From assembly GCA_965203375.1 (NCBI GenBank), contig OZ241886.1, positions 3,534,001 through 3,598,000 of the forward strand: a DNA stretch of 64,000 bases, read 5' to 3'. Shown piece after piece: positions 34,631 to 43,694 of this stretch. The number at the start of each line of letters is the position of its first letter. Positions within the stretch are counted from its first letter, which is position 1. Under the pieces are notes generated by a model that made no database searches, had not been told where the DNA came from, and saw nothing but the letters and a program-made list of their open reading frames with translations. The DNA comes from CATQHS01 sp965203375 (GTDB taxonomy: Bacteria > Actinomycetota > Acidimicrobiia > Acidimicrobiales > Aldehydirespiratoraceae). The position numbers and the translations under genes were made by a program.

Positions 34631-35656
34631 GTGACCGTCACGCTGGAAGCCGAGATCACCCCGGGCATGGGCCCGGATGAGGCGGTGGAGCTGGCCGTGC
34701 GCTGCGAGCGGGTGGGGTTCGACCGGCTCGGGGTGTCCGACGTGGTCTTCTGGCCCGACTGCTTCGTGCTGCAGGCCCTGATCGCCCGGGCCACCGAGCG
34801 GATCGGCATCGGCGCCATGGTCACCAACCCCTACACCCGCCACCCGGCCGTGCTGGCCGGGATGCTGGCCACCCTTCAGGAGCTGTCGGGGGGCCGCATG
34901 TTCCTGGGCATCGGCGTGGGCGCCGGGCTCGAGGATCTGCGCATCGGCTACCCCCGCCCGGTCCGGGCCCTGCGGGAGGCGGTGGCGGGGATCAGGGGGC
35001 TGCTGGCCGGCGAGGCGGTGGAGCTGGACGGCGAGATGTTCCCCATCGACGGGGCCGGGCTGGTGAGGCCCCCCGAGGCGCCGGTGCCCGTCTCCATCGG
35101 CACCCGCAGCCGCCAGGTGATGCAGCTCGCCGGCGAGCTGGCCGACATCGCCCTGGTCGGGGCCCGCCACTTCACCCCGGAGCTGGCCGAGCAGTACCGG
35201 GGCTGGCTGGCCGAGGGGGCGGCCCGGTCGGGCCGGGCGGCCGACGACATCGAAGTGGCCCCCCGGCTCACCCTGTGCGTGTCGGCCGACGGCGAGCGGG
35301 CCCGCCGGTCGGTGGTGCGCTACGTGGCCCACTACCTGGCCATCATCCGGCCGGCCGAGATGGACCCCGACCGGCTGGCCGCCATCGACGCGGCGCTGGC
35401 CCGGGCCCGGGGCTGGTACTTCGACACCGACCGCTACGACCCGCCCGAGCTGTTCGACCTGGTCGACGACGAGTGGATCCGGCGCTATGCGGTGGCGGGT
35501 GCGCCCGACGAGATCCCCGAGCAGATCGCGGCGGTGACCGATCTGGGTTTCACCAGTGCCAGCCTCAACCTGGCCGCGGTGCTGCGCCCGTCCATGGCCG
35601 AGGGCCTGATGGAGACCATCGACGGCTTCGGCGCCGTCATCGACCGCTGCCGCTAA
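34631..35656 (+). CDS. LLM-class flavin/F420-dependent oxidoreductase
   Basis: A 341-residue luciferase-like monooxygenase fold protein (GFDRLGVSDVVFW; LSGGRMFLGIGVGAGLEDLRIGYPRP; ADIALVGARHF). The GIGVGAGLED motif is typical of F420-using members (methylene-H4MPT reductase-like). GTG 34631 is used; upstream there is only weak ribosome-binding sequence, so a nearby start is possible. Located just after an amidohydrolase on the same strand. A second LLM protein is encoded at 41181-42107. Confidence 0.85.
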   Translation: MTVTLEAEITPGMGPDEAVELAVRCERVGFDRLGVSDVVFWPDCFVLQALIARATERIGIGAMVTNPYTRHPAVLAGMLATLQELSGGRMFLGIGVGAGLEDLRIGYPRPVRALREAVAGIRGLLAGEAVELDGEMFPIDGAGLVRPPEAPVPVSIGTRSRQVMQLAGELADIALVGARHFTPELAEQYRGWLAEGAARSGRAADDIEVAPRLTLCVSADGERARRSVVRYVAHYLAIIRPAEMDPDRLAAIDAALARARGWYFDTDRYDPPELFDLVDDEWIRRYAVAGAPDEIPEQIAAVTDLGFTSASLNLAAVLRPSMAEGLMETIDGFGAVIDRCR

Positions 35657-35700
35657 CCCCCCTTATGCGCAACGCCGAACTCGGCACCCGACTGCCGGAC

Positions 35701-36330
35701 TCACCCCGGGCCCCCCACCCATCCCGTCGGCGGCCAGGGATCAATGTCGTACCCATTTGCCCTCAGCAACGCGCCAAACGCACTGGTCAGCTTCCGAAAG
35801 GACCGGCATTTGGAGTAGGCGTCAGCCATAGAGAAAGCCTTACTGAACGCTGGCTGATCCCGTGTCTCCGTATAGCTTCTGCCAGTTTGCATTCTTGTTG
35901 CTAATCGTTCTTTCGCTCCTCGCGGGGTTTCAGGATTTGGATGAGATTCGGCGTCAGATCTAATGCCTCGGACACCTCGCAACGATTCAATAGAAGCCAG
36001 GAACCAAGCTTCGTATTCTCGATGAGCCATGATAACTTCGCAGGGCACATCGCCTGAAGCTGACACAGCCCACTGATGCACTTTGGGACCTAGTTCAGCC
36101 GGACAATCATCATCTCCATCAAAGATGATTATCACTGCGTCGCAGCCTAGCTGCAATGCCCTTCGGACAGCTTTTGTCAGCTCTGACTGCTTGATAAGCT
36201 TGCCGCGCGACTGCCTGAACGGTCTGTTTACCGAAACGTCAGTGACATTAGCGGCATGAGCGAATCGTCGTAGCAGCACAGGTGCTGCCTCTACTTCACC
36301 ATGACCTTCCACGATTGGCTGAAGCCTCAA
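35701..36330 (-). CDS. DUF4276 (TOPRIM-like) protein, partner of the AAA_21 ATPase
   Basis: A 209-residue protein. The N-terminal IVEGHGEVEAAPVLLRR (6-22) carries the acidic TOPRIM-type glutamate, IIIFDGDDDCP (68-78) the DxD motif, and VIMAHREYEAWFLAS (98-112) the region typical of DUF4276. DUF4276 proteins regularly pair with AAA_21/OLD-like ATPases. Here its ATG overlaps the ATPase stop (ATGA, 36327-36330). By analogy with PARIS and OLD systems, where an ABC-type ATPase holds a TOPRIM nuclease, it would be the nuclease effector. The gene's composition (about 50% G+C by eye) is below background. Confidence 0.8.
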   Translation of the reverse strand: MRLQPIVEGHGEVEAAPVLLRRFAHAANVTDVSVNRPFRQSRGKLIKQSELTKAVRRALQLGCDAVIIIFDGDDDCPAELGPKVHQWAVSASGDVPCEVIMAHREYEAWFLASIESLRGVRGIRSDAESHPNPETPRGAKERLATRMQTGRSYTETRDQPAFSKAFSMADAYSKCRSFRKLTSAFGALLRANGYDIDPWPPTGWVGGPG

Positions 36331-37532
36331 CCAGATCCGCCTTTGAACAAAGGCACCTTATTCGGACTTTGGAAGAATAGATCATCTACCGGCGAGGCAA
36401 ATAACGTACCCGATCGCATGAGTTCTCCCGCGTCCATCAACTGCTCACGGAGAGCTGCACGAGTATCGTCAGACACTCGTGCCACCTGGGACAAACCCTC
36501 ATTCCAAGTGACGACCCGCAGATGATTGTCTTCAATCCACTTAGCTTCGAGGATATCAGGACTATGCGTTGTAACGACTACTTGCATAAAGCATTTAGCG
36601 TTCCAAAGCATATCTAGAACGACACCTAGAGCACCCGGGTGTACCGTAGCTTCTGGTTCTTCTATAAGGAGAACCTTCGGTCGCGGGTGTTGAAAGATCG
36701 CCGTCAACAGACCAACAGCACGGAGTGTGCCGTCAGACAGATTGAAGGATTCGAATTTTATCTCTTTGGAATTAGAGGATTGCTGAGTTAGCTCAAGAAT
36801 GAGTTTGTTACCGTATTCTTTTGGTTTGATGTCAACCGTACCTGGGACAATAGTCCCGAGCAAGTCAACGAGCAGCTCCAAATCAGTCGGTGCCTTATAA
36901 GCCATCTCTCGCAGAACACTTGCGGCATTACCGCCATCTAGATTTAATCGACTACCATCATCCGCATCCTGCATCCCTCTAAGAACGGCCGGATCGATAC
37001 GGTAGATGAGCATTCTGGACAGAAAATCCCACACTGGCAGGAACCGAGAATCTCCACCGACCATAGGCATAGCTAGTGCGTTCATCTCTAGCGGCGGATG
37101 GAGTGAGTGTACATTGCTGCTTAATTCATCGGCATTGCGGTCAAACCATACACTAGAACCATCTCTCAGATTTATAACGCACTTTTCTCTTTTGATCTGG
37201 ATACCTGAGTTATAGTACCGCAATTCGAACGAGTAATGGGCCGCGCTTGTCTCCTCATTCAAATCAGCGATCTCTGCTTTCATACCCAGGTTGAGAGGAT
37301 GTCTTGTTTTAGCACTTCGGCTGCTGACCGCAGCATACCCGGCGCGTTGACTGAACACAGTGGGCAGCGGGGAAGTCATGGTTTCGGAGAGAAAGGCGAA
37401 AGCATCGGCAAGGTTGCTTTTGCCGGCACCGTTCTGACCGACCAAAAAAGTCGGGTTGTCGAACTCGACCACTGCCGCTGGGAAACTCCGGAATCCTCTC
37501 AGGAACAGCTTCTTGAGCATGGGGATGGGCAT
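36327..37532 (-). CDS. AAA_21/ABC-type ATPase of a two-gene defence-like module
   Basis: A 401-residue ATPase. Walker A GQNGAGKSN is at 33-41, an ABC signature-like LSDGTLR near 272, Walker B VLLIEEPEATVHPGAL near 292, and an H-loop VTTHSPDILE near 324. This is the SMC/ABC-type head of AAA_21/OLD ATPases. The start is either 37532 or the ATG at 37520 (MLKKLFL). It is followed by DUF4276 with a four-base overlap, so the two should form a complex. Likely a sensor-ATPase holding the TOPRIM effector; activity against phage is inferred from analogous systems only. Confidence 0.82.
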   Translation of the reverse strand: MPIPMLKKLFLRGFRSFPAAVVEFDNPTFLVGQNGAGKSNLADAFAFLSETMTSPLPTVFSQRAGYAAVSSRSAKTRHPLNLGMKAEIADLNEETSAAHYSFELRYYNSGIQIKREKCVINLRDGSSVWFDRNADELSSNVHSLHPPLEMNALAMPMVGGDSRFLPVWDFLSRMLIYRIDPAVLRGMQDADDGSRLNLDGGNAASVLREMAYKAPTDLELLVDLLGTIVPGTVDIKPKEYGNKLILELTQQSSNSKEIKFESFNLSDGTLRAVGLLTAIFQHPRPKVLLIEEPEATVHPGALGVVLDMLWNAKCFMQVVVTTHSPDILEAKWIEDNHLRVVTWNEGLSQVARVSDDTRAALREQLMDAGELMRSGTLFASPVDDLFFQSPNKVPLFKGGSG

Positions 37533-37614
37533 CGGTCACCTCGGCGGCCGCAGCGGGTGGTCCCAAGCTACCGGCTGCGACGAGAAGCGGGGCCGCGCTG
37601 GACCGCGGACGGGG

Positions 37615-38415
37615 TCAGGGTGGGCGGACGGCTAGCACCTCGGCGTGCAGGAAGGCCCAGAAGCCGTGGGGGCGGGCGGCCCAGCGGCGGAAGGCGGCGG
37701 CCATGTCGGCCAGCTCGGCCCGGGTGGCGAAGCCGCCGGACAGGGCGTGGTCGGCGAAGTCGCTCTCGAGCACCCGCACCGCCCACAGCTCGCCCCAGAA
37801 GGCCCGCCCCGCCGCGTCGGCGTAGGCAGTGGTGCTGACCGTGACCACCGGGTCGGAGAACCCGGCCTCGGCCGTCCACGACGGCAGGAAGCGCCCGGCC
37901 CGGGCCTCGCCGCCGTTGGCCGTCGTCACCCGGAGATACAGTTTGCGCCAGCGGTCGATCTCAGGCTCGACCGGGGCGTGAACCATCGTCTCATAGTCGG
38001 CGTCGCGCACCGCCAACAGCCCGCCGGGGGCCAGCACCCGGCGGGCCTCGCGCAGGGCCCGGACCGGGTCGGCCAGGTGCTGGAGGACCTGATGGGCGTG
38101 GACCACGTCGAAGCTGCCGTCGTCCCAGCGCAGGTCGTAGGCCGAGCCCGTCTCGAAGCCGGCGTTGGCCACCCCGACCTCGGCGGCGTGGCGGCGGGCC
38201 GACTCCACCATCTCGGCCGAGGCGTCCACGCCCACCACCCGACCGGCCCGGCGGGCCAGGCCGGCGGTGATGGCACCAGGGCCGCAGCCGAGGTCCAAGA
38301 CGGCCGCGTCGGGCCGCAGCCGGGGCAGCAGGTAGGCGGCGCAGTCCTCGGCGGTGCGCCGGGCGTAGGACTCCACGACGGCCTCGTGGTAGCCGTGGGT
38401 GTAGCGCTCGGTCAT
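37615..38415 (-). CDS. Class I SAM-dependent methyltransferase
   Basis: A 266-residue methyltransferase with motif I VLDLGCGPGAITAG near 42-55, an acidic post-I loop VVGVDASAEMV, and FDVVHAHQVLQHLADPV near 106. This is the UbiE/Methyltransf_11 type. GC-rich like the background. It is directly upstream in transcription from nothing obvious: the neighbours are AT-rich membrane protein genes. Only 8 nt separate its ATG from the stop of the upstream GT-C-like gene at 38424, so it may be read through from that gene. Confidence 0.82.
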   Translation of the reverse strand: MTERYTHGYHEAVVESYARRTAEDCAAYLLPRLRPDAAVLDLGCGPGAITAGLARRAGRVVGVDASAEMVESARRHAAEVGVANAGFETGSAYDLRWDDGSFDVVHAHQVLQHLADPVRALREARRVLAPGGLLAVRDADYETMVHAPVEPEIDRWRKLYLRVTTANGGEARAGRFLPSWTAEAGFSDPVVTVSTTAYADAAGRAFWGELWAVRVLESDFADHALSGGFATRAELADMAAAFRRWAARPHGFWAFLHAEVLAVRPP

Positions 38416-38423
38416 TACATTAA

Positions 38424-39746
38424 CTACAGGTGGTATTCGGCAAGATTATAGGTGGTCATTAAATCTAGCCATCGTGTCATATTACGAGCAAAATTTCCTA
38501 AGAAGACGGCGAATATAAAACCGATAATGGCCCACTTAGTCACAGCTATCGGGCCGAAAGATCTATTGTAACTCAGGCCCCACCCGTCCGAATTTTTCCA
38601 AGCCAAGAATCCGCTGTGCCGATAGGTCATCATTAGTAATCGATCCAGCAGCAGTGCTACCGTCACAAGAACAGGCACATATATTGGCGACAGATATCGA
38701 CTTGTAACGCCATCGCTAACCGTGTGCGGTGCGATCAGTATTAAAGTAACGTAGTATATTATGGCAAAGGCAACAAAAGGCAGGGCGGTTCGCGCGTTTG
38801 AATCATCAGGGCTTTGGCTCTTCGTTAGAGTGATGACCGGACTACGGCGGGAGATAAAGAGTTTGACTGCCTCCAACACAATAAGAACGGCGGCAGCCCA
38901 TAAACAAATACCTAGCCATCCAGGCTTTTGATAAAGAAAGATATACCCGTGCAATACTTCGCCAGTTTGGCTCAACCCATCCCACACAGATTGCCTAGAT
39001 TGCAATGCAGATCTTTCACCAAATATAGTCCTACTAATGATCCAATTGCGGGTCAACCAGAGCATTAGAGGCACCGAAGAAACGATACCATAGAGGACAG
39101 CATATCCACATCTGATGCGGGTCGGAGAGCCCCGGCGTGTCAAAATCAGGATGACTCCGGTAAATATAACTGTGACTCCCAGCCAACGAGTCAAAGTAAC
39201 CATGGCCGAAAAAACAATTGACAATACAAAACCTGATTTGACAGTCCTGCCGCTCAAGTACGATTCCATTTGAACTAAGGCAAGCATCGTCAACAGAATG
39301 AACAAGGTATCCGACAATAAATACGTAGAGACAGCGGTGATCGGATTAGAGACCATCACGGCCACTGCCGTACACACCACAATCAGGCGAAACTTCACAT
39401 ATCGACTAAGCCAATGACCAGCCATCAAAATGATCAAGCCAAAACCTATGACATTTAAAAATCGACCTGCATCACTCGGATCCACCCCGAACAGCCGAAA
39501 AAAGGCAAGTACCATTGACAAAAAGGGTGCCCATATCAGCCCGCCCTCAGACCAGTCACCGGAGACTATAGATTCTGCATAGCGCGAATAGACAAGCGAA
39601 TCGGGTGATATAATTATACCGTATCTAGAAGTGCGGATCAGAATATGTGCAGCACCAAGAAACGCCACAAATACAATAACTAACGACAACACCAAATTAC
39701 TTCGGTGTCTGACTAGCTTCATCGTAGAGATCATACTATGAACCAC
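38424..39746 (-). CDS. Polytopic membrane protein, GT-C glycosyltransferase-like (paralogue 1)
   Basis: A 440-residue protein with about ten hydrophobic segments. The N-terminal signature FLGAAHILIRTSRYGI with SPDSLVY, and GDWSEGGLIWAPFLSMVLAFFRLFGVDP, is shared almost word for word with the proteins at 39780-41141 and 47744-49375. A DSLVY-type acidic motif on the first outer loop fits GT-C enzymes that use lipid-linked sugars. AT-rich. It sits 33 nt after paralogue 2 on the same strand, a tandem duplication. Function in envelope glycan or protein glycosylation is inferred. Confidence 0.65.
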   Translation of the reverse strand: MVHSMISTMKLVRHRSNLVLSLVIVFVAFLGAAHILIRTSRYGIIISPDSLVYSRYAESIVSGDWSEGGLIWAPFLSMVLAFFRLFGVDPSDAGRFLNVIGFGLIILMAGHWLSRYVKFRLIVVCTAVAVMVSNPITAVSTYLLSDTLFILLTMLALVQMESYLSGRTVKSGFVLSIVFSAMVTLTRWLGVTVIFTGVILILTRRGSPTRIRCGYAVLYGIVSSVPLMLWLTRNWIISRTIFGERSALQSRQSVWDGLSQTGEVLHGYIFLYQKPGWLGICLWAAAVLIVLEAVKLFISRRSPVITLTKSQSPDDSNARTALPFVAFAIIYYVTLILIAPHTVSDGVTSRYLSPIYVPVLVTVALLLDRLLMMTYRHSGFLAWKNSDGWGLSYNRSFGPIAVTKWAIIGFIFAVFLGNFARNMTRWLDLMTTYNLAEYHL

Positions 39747-39779
39747 AGTCTTACCTACTACATGCTGGAAGCAGAGGAG

Positions 39780-41141
39780 TCAGACTTGGTAGTATATAGG
39801 ATTGTAAGTGACCAGCACACTTAGATATCTCTCTATGTGGCGAACACAATGATTCAGTATCCCAACTAGAATGAGGCCGTAGAGAACGAACTTTGCTACT
39901 TCTGTTCGACCTGAGAATCTATCATAAGCAACAACCCAACCATCAGCACTCTTCTCAACTAGTAGCCCGCTGTTCTGGTATGTTTTCGACAGGGATCTAT
40001 CCAACCAAACCGCAACCGGTACGATTACTGTCACGTATGGTGGACCAAAGTATCGTAGGAGTATTGTGTCAGAAATACCACTCGGTGTAGACAAAAAGAG
40101 AACCAATAAATATACTATGGTGAAGATAACAAATGGGAAACAGGGCCTTGCGCCCAGATTATCTATGCTTCGTTCGCTCTTTTTCTCACGTAGGAAGGTT
40201 GCTATATTTTGATGCGGAAAAAAGAAATTTCGCTGATGCAAGAAGTTGGCTGTTTCATACAACATCAAAGCGACTATGATCCACAGTAAGTATTCCAACC
40301 ATCCTGGCTCTAGACCAACAAAGACTATCAAGTAAAAGATATCGTCCCACTGGCTCAGCCCATCCCACAGGGAATTTGTGCTAGCAAAACTACGGAACAG
40401 GGTTCCTCTTGCAATCCAGTTGCGGATCAACCAGAGAATTAAAGGCAGCAGCGACATGCTGCTGTAGAAGAATACATACCTCCACCTACTTCGTGCGGGC
40501 AAATTACGGCGTGTTATAATCAAGATGATCCCAGTCAATATTACCGTGATACCTATCCACCGAGTCAGCGGAGCCAGAGCAGATAAAACAATAGACGACG
40601 CCATCCTGTATCTGAAAGATACATCGCTCAAAAAAGATTCCATTTGAACTAGGGCAAGAAGGACTATCAGTGTGAACAGTAGCTCTGCCAACATCCACGA
40701 AGCCATATGGGTAACAGGGTAGGAGATTCCTATGATCACTGCCGTCCCCACCACTACGAAACGAAACTTCACATATCGATTAAGCCAATAACTGATTACC
40801 AGAATAATGAAACCAAAGCCCATGATATTCAAGAACCGGCCTGCAGTGGTCGGCTCTATCCCAAACAGTCGGAAGAAGGCAAGCAGCACAGACATAAAAG
40901 GTGGCCAATTGACCAACCTACCTTCAAACCAATCACCTGCAGCTAGAGTTTCTGCAAAATGAGTATAGACAAGCGAGTCTGGATTTATAAGTATGCCGTA
41001 TCTAGAAGTGCGGATCAAAATATGTGCAGCACCAAGAAACGCCGCAAATACGATAATCGCCGACAACACCAAATCACTACGGCGCATATCACTATGGCGC
41101 AAAGCCAGCTTCATCACAGAAATCGTATCACGCGCCGACAT
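39780..41141 (-). CDS. Polytopic membrane protein, GT-C glycosyltransferase-like (paralogue 2)
   Basis: 453 residues from ATG 41141; an ATG at 41114 (MKLAL) is equally possible. About ten or more membrane segments, with the family signature FLGAAHILIRTSRYGI, NPDSLVYTHFAETLAAGDW and WPPFMSVLLAFFRLFGIEP. Close to paralogue 1 along the full length, including the C-terminal DGWVVAYDRFSGRTEVAKF segment (DGWGLSYNRSFGPIAVTKW there). AT-rich, against a GC-rich LLM oxidoreductase that diverges from it with only 39 nt between starts. The frame extends upstream to 41771, but that part is antisense to the LLM gene. Confidence 0.65.
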   Translation of the reverse strand: MSARDTISVMKLALRHSDMRRSDLVLSAIIVFAAFLGAAHILIRTSRYGILINPDSLVYTHFAETLAAGDWFEGRLVNWPPFMSVLLAFFRLFGIEPTTAGRFLNIMGFGFIILVISYWLNRYVKFRFVVVGTAVIIGISYPVTHMASWMLAELLFTLIVLLALVQMESFLSDVSFRYRMASSIVLSALAPLTRWIGITVILTGIILIITRRNLPARSRWRYVFFYSSMSLLPLILWLIRNWIARGTLFRSFASTNSLWDGLSQWDDIFYLIVFVGLEPGWLEYLLWIIVALMLYETANFLHQRNFFFPHQNIATFLREKKSERSIDNLGARPCFPFVIFTIVYLLVLFLSTPSGISDTILLRYFGPPYVTVIVPVAVWLDRSLSKTYQNSGLLVEKSADGWVVAYDRFSGRTEVAKFVLYGLILVGILNHCVRHIERYLSVLVTYNPIYYQV

Positions 41142-41180
41142 CACTTGGCAATATGGCCGACTGCCAGGTAACGTCAAGCT

Positions 41181-42107
41181 ATGCGATTCGGATTCTGGAT
41201 ATCGAGCGGCAACGACTGGGACCGCATCCTGTCCCTGGCCCGGGCCGCGGAGGCCAACGGCTGGGACGGGATCTGGGTGCCCGACCACTTCATGCCCCCC
41301 GAGGGGGGATACGGCCACGAGCCGGCCGGGATCGACTTGGAGCTGCTGCCCACCCACGAGTGCTGGTCGCTGTTGGCCGGGCTGGCCGCGGCGGTGCCCC
41401 GGGTCCGGCTCGGGGCCATGGTCACCGGCAACACCTACCGGCACCCGGCGGTGCTGGCCAAGCAGGCCGCCACCGTCGACCACATCAGCGGGGGACGGCT
41501 CGTGCTCGGGCTGGGCGCGGGCTGGCAGGAGAACGAGCACCGGCGCTACGGCCTTGACTACGGCACCGCCGGCGACCGGGCCGACCGGCTGGACGAAGCC
41601 TGCGCGGTGATCGCCGGCCTGTTCGCCAACGAGCGCACGGACTTCGACGGAGCCTACTACCGGCTGTCGGGGGCGCCGCTGGCCCCCAAGCCGATTCAGA
41701 ACCCGCTGCCGCTGATGATCGGCGGAACCGGCCGGCGGCGGACCGTGCCCACTGCGGTCCGCTACGCCCACGAGTGGAACGGGTGGTGCGCGCCCGCCGA
41801 GATGCAGCGCTACAACGCCCTGATCGACCGACTCTGTGAGCAGGGCGGACGGGACCCGGCCGAGATCCAGCGGTCGGCGGCGGTGATGGTGTTTCCCACC
41901 GACTCGGAGGCAGCCGCGGCCGAGCTGCAGGCCCTACCCTTCGATCGGCCCCGGATGGTAGGAACGGCAGCCCAGATCGCGGAGCAGGCAGCCGAATACG
42001 CAGCGGCAGGCACCGACGAGCTGATAATTCCCGACTTCAACCTCGGACCCGACGAGGCCCTTGAGACAATCGAGCGCCTCGCCGCAGAGGTCCTAGGCCA
42101 GTTCTGA
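41181..42107 (+). CDS. LLM-class flavin/F420-dependent oxidoreductase
   Basis: A 308-residue luciferase-like fold protein: FGFWISSGNDWDRILSLARAAEANGWDGIWVPDH, LVLGLGAGWQENEH and LPLMIGGTGRRRTVPTAVRYA. It is of the F420-dependent TIGR03560/TIGR03617-like kind by appearance. ATG 41181 has no strong ribosome-binding site within the 39-nt gap to the divergent membrane protein gene. Substrate unknown. Confidence 0.87.
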   Translation: MRFGFWISSGNDWDRILSLARAAEANGWDGIWVPDHFMPPEGGYGHEPAGIDLELLPTHECWSLLAGLAAAVPRVRLGAMVTGNTYRHPAVLAKQAATVDHISGGRLVLGLGAGWQENEHRRYGLDYGTAGDRADRLDEACAVIAGLFANERTDFDGAYYRLSGAPLAPKPIQNPLPLMIGGTGRRRTVPTAVRYAHEWNGWCAPAEMQRYNALIDRLCEQGGRDPAEIQRSAAVMVFPTDSEAAAAELQALPFDRPRMVGTAAQIAEQAAEYAAAGTDELIIPDFNLGPDEALETIERLAAEVLGQF

Positions 42108-42139
42108 GGCCCTTAAGACAACTTCAGCTTCAAGCCTGG

Positions 42140-42224
42140 CCGAGACCCGGAATCAGACGCTTCCCGAGACCCGGAGTCAGACGCTTCGGCTTCAAGGCTG
42201 CCGAGACCCGGAATCAAGCGCTTC
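42140..42224 (+). repeat. 24-nt repeat, two tandem copies plus a third
   Basis: Units at 42140-42163 and 42164-42187 differ at one base. A third at 42201-42224 has small changes. Each begins CCGAGACCCGGA. They fill the space between the convergent genes at 41181-42107 and 42232-42660. No clear terminator hairpin is visible in them. Confidence 0.8.
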
Positions 42225-42231
42225 AAAAATC

Positions 42232-42660
42232 TCAGGCCTGACCGGTCTGGCGGAGAAAGCTCAGGCTGTCGAAGTAGTCGGTGCGATGGGTTATCAGCCC
42301 GCCGACGATCCTCATCCGGAACACGCCCCTGATCTCGAAGGGCCGTCCCTCGCAGCGGGCCCACATCACGTAGGCGGCCGCCACCCGGTCGCCGTCCACC
42401 AGGATCTCCTCGGGCTCGTAGCTGAGGTCGGCGAAGCGGTCCAAGAACCCGGACAGGCGCTCAACGTAGACAGCCCTGGTCCGGCACGGGTCGCCCAGGG
42501 CGCTGGTGTGCTCGTTGACGAAGTCCTCGCTGACGTGGGCGGCTATGGCCGCGGGGTCCCCCGAGGAGAACGAGGCCAGATACGACGCGGCCACCGCGGC
42601 CGGATCGGCGCTCAGCTCAACCGCTCCCGATCGGGCCCCGCCGGCCCGGAAACCGCTCAG
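42232..42660 (-). CDS. SnoaL/NTF2-like fold protein
   Basis: About 142 residues with the NTF2-like pattern: VAASYLASFSSGDPAAIAAHVSEDFVNEH, YVERLSGFLDRFADLSYEPEEILVDGDRVAAAYVMWA and RGVFRMRIVGGLITHRTDYFDSLSFLRQTG. The fold usually serves as an isomerase/cyclase or a small binding domain. The start is unresolved. No ATG/GTG exists near the beginning; a CTG at 42660 overlaps the upstream VOC stop (CTGA) and is preceded by AAGGTGATGGC, which would allow coupled translation. Confidence 0.7.
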   Translation of the reverse strand: MSGFRAGGARSGAVELSADPAAVAASYLASFSSGDPAAIAAHVSEDFVNEHTSALGDPCRTRAVYVERLSGFLDRFADLSYEPEEILVDGDRVAAAYVMWARCEGRPFEIRGVFRMRIVGGLITHRTDYFDSLSFLRQTGQA

Positions 42661-43130
42661 GCCATCACCTTCTGGGCGTGGGCGTAGACGCCCTGGTCGT
42701 AGCTGAGCTCGATCATGTTGCCGTCGGGGTCGCTCAGCATGCAGATGTAGCCGATGGGCGGGGGCATGTCGGTGGGGGGCATGGCCAGGCACCCGGCCGC
42801 CTCGGCCGCGGCCGCGGCCGCTTCCAGCTCCTCCCGGCTGGTGAGCTCCACCCCGAGGTGGGCGAAGGGGGCCAGGGTGGCGATGGGCGAGTCCTTGAAC
42901 GGGTCGTGCTCGGGGAAGAACTGGGCCAGCACCAAGATGAAGGGCTTGTCGGGCGAGTCGTCATGGCCGAGCCAGGCCCCGTAGCCCGCCGCGTCCTCGC
43001 GCCGGTCCAGCAGCTTCAGCGGAGTGTGGGCGGTGTACCAGGCGATGGTGGCGTCGAGGTCGGTGACCCGCAGGGCGACGTGGGTCCAGCGGGGAGAGGG
43101 GGGATGGATGTCGTAGGCGTCGTCGGGCAC
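42657..43130 (-). CDS. VOC family protein
   Basis: A 157-residue VOC protein with WTHVALRVTDLDATIAWY near the start and GYICMLSDPDGNMIELSYDQG near the end. The GTG at 43130 is favoured by an AGGAG at spacing 8, over a GTG at 43139 that overlaps the upstream stop. It resembles the VOC protein at 25074-25616. It lies between another VOC gene and the NTF2-like gene, all on the minus strand with near-zero spacing. Confidence 0.83.
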   Translation of the reverse strand: MPDDAYDIHPPSPRWTHVALRVTDLDATIAWYTAHTPLKLLDRREDAAGYGAWLGHDDSPDKPFILVLAQFFPEHDPFKDSPIATLAPFAHLGVELTSREELEAAAAAAEAAGCLAMPPTDMPPPIGYICMLSDPDGNMIELSYDQGVYAHAQKVMA

Positions 43131-43135
43131 GGGGC

Positions 43136-43633
43136 TCACTCCTGGGTCCAGCCGTCGGGGACCTTCGGCTCGTCGCCGCCGTAGGTCCACAGCACCAGCG
43201 TGTTGCCCCACGGGTCGCGGAAGGCGTTGTTGAAGCCGTTGAACTCGCCGAAGTAGTGGTGCCGCCACAGCTCGGTGGCGCCGTTGGCCACGGCCCGGTC
43301 GGAGATGGCGTCCATGTCGTCGTCGCCCGACACCAGTATCCAGATCCTCGTCGTGTGGCCGTCCCGGCTGAGGTGCCGGGGGGCCAGCCCGTCGGCGTCG
43401 GGGTGGGGGCGGCGGTTGGCCACGTTGGTTATGCCGAGATGGAGGTTGCCGGTGGGCCCCTGGGCGCCGTCGGGCAGCTTGAAGTTCTGGCCGGGGACGA
43501 TCCGGTAGAACGACCCCTCGGGCCGGGGCTCGACCTCCCAGCCGAACACGTTGCGGTAGAACTCGGCCGCTCGCTCGGGCTCGTCGGTGGGGAAGTCGAC
43601 GAAGATCAGCGTGTTGGGATACGGCGTGGTCAC
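43136..43633 (-). CDS. VOC family protein
   Basis: A 165-residue VOC protein from GTG 43633, preceded by CAGGGGGCGCC. It starts TLIFVDFPTDEPERAAEFYRN and ends FRDPWGNTLVLWTYGG, close in style to the VOC protein at 2775-3167. The central part has LHLGITNVANRRPHPDADGLAPRHL. It follows the enoyl-CoA hydratase gene by about 60 nt and overlaps the translation region of the next VOC gene. Confidence 0.83.
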   Translation of the reverse strand: MTTPYPNTLIFVDFPTDEPERAAEFYRNVFGWEVEPRPEGSFYRIVPGQNFKLPDGAQGPTGNLHLGITNVANRRPHPDADGLAPRHLSRDGHTTRIWILVSGDDDMDAISDRAVANGATELWRHHYFGEFNGFNNAFRDPWGNTLVLWTYGGDEPKVPDGWTQE

Positions 43634-43694
43634 GGTGGCGCCCCCTGGCGGGTGGTCAACGGGTTGCGGGCCGCAATCTACCCCTCGCCGCCGG

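Noticed and set aside
30430..34827. Very long open frame on the minus strand (1465 codons), opposite four plus-strand genes
   Set aside because: No recognisable domain. It runs antisense to genes with clear motifs; long antisense frames are expected at this GC content.
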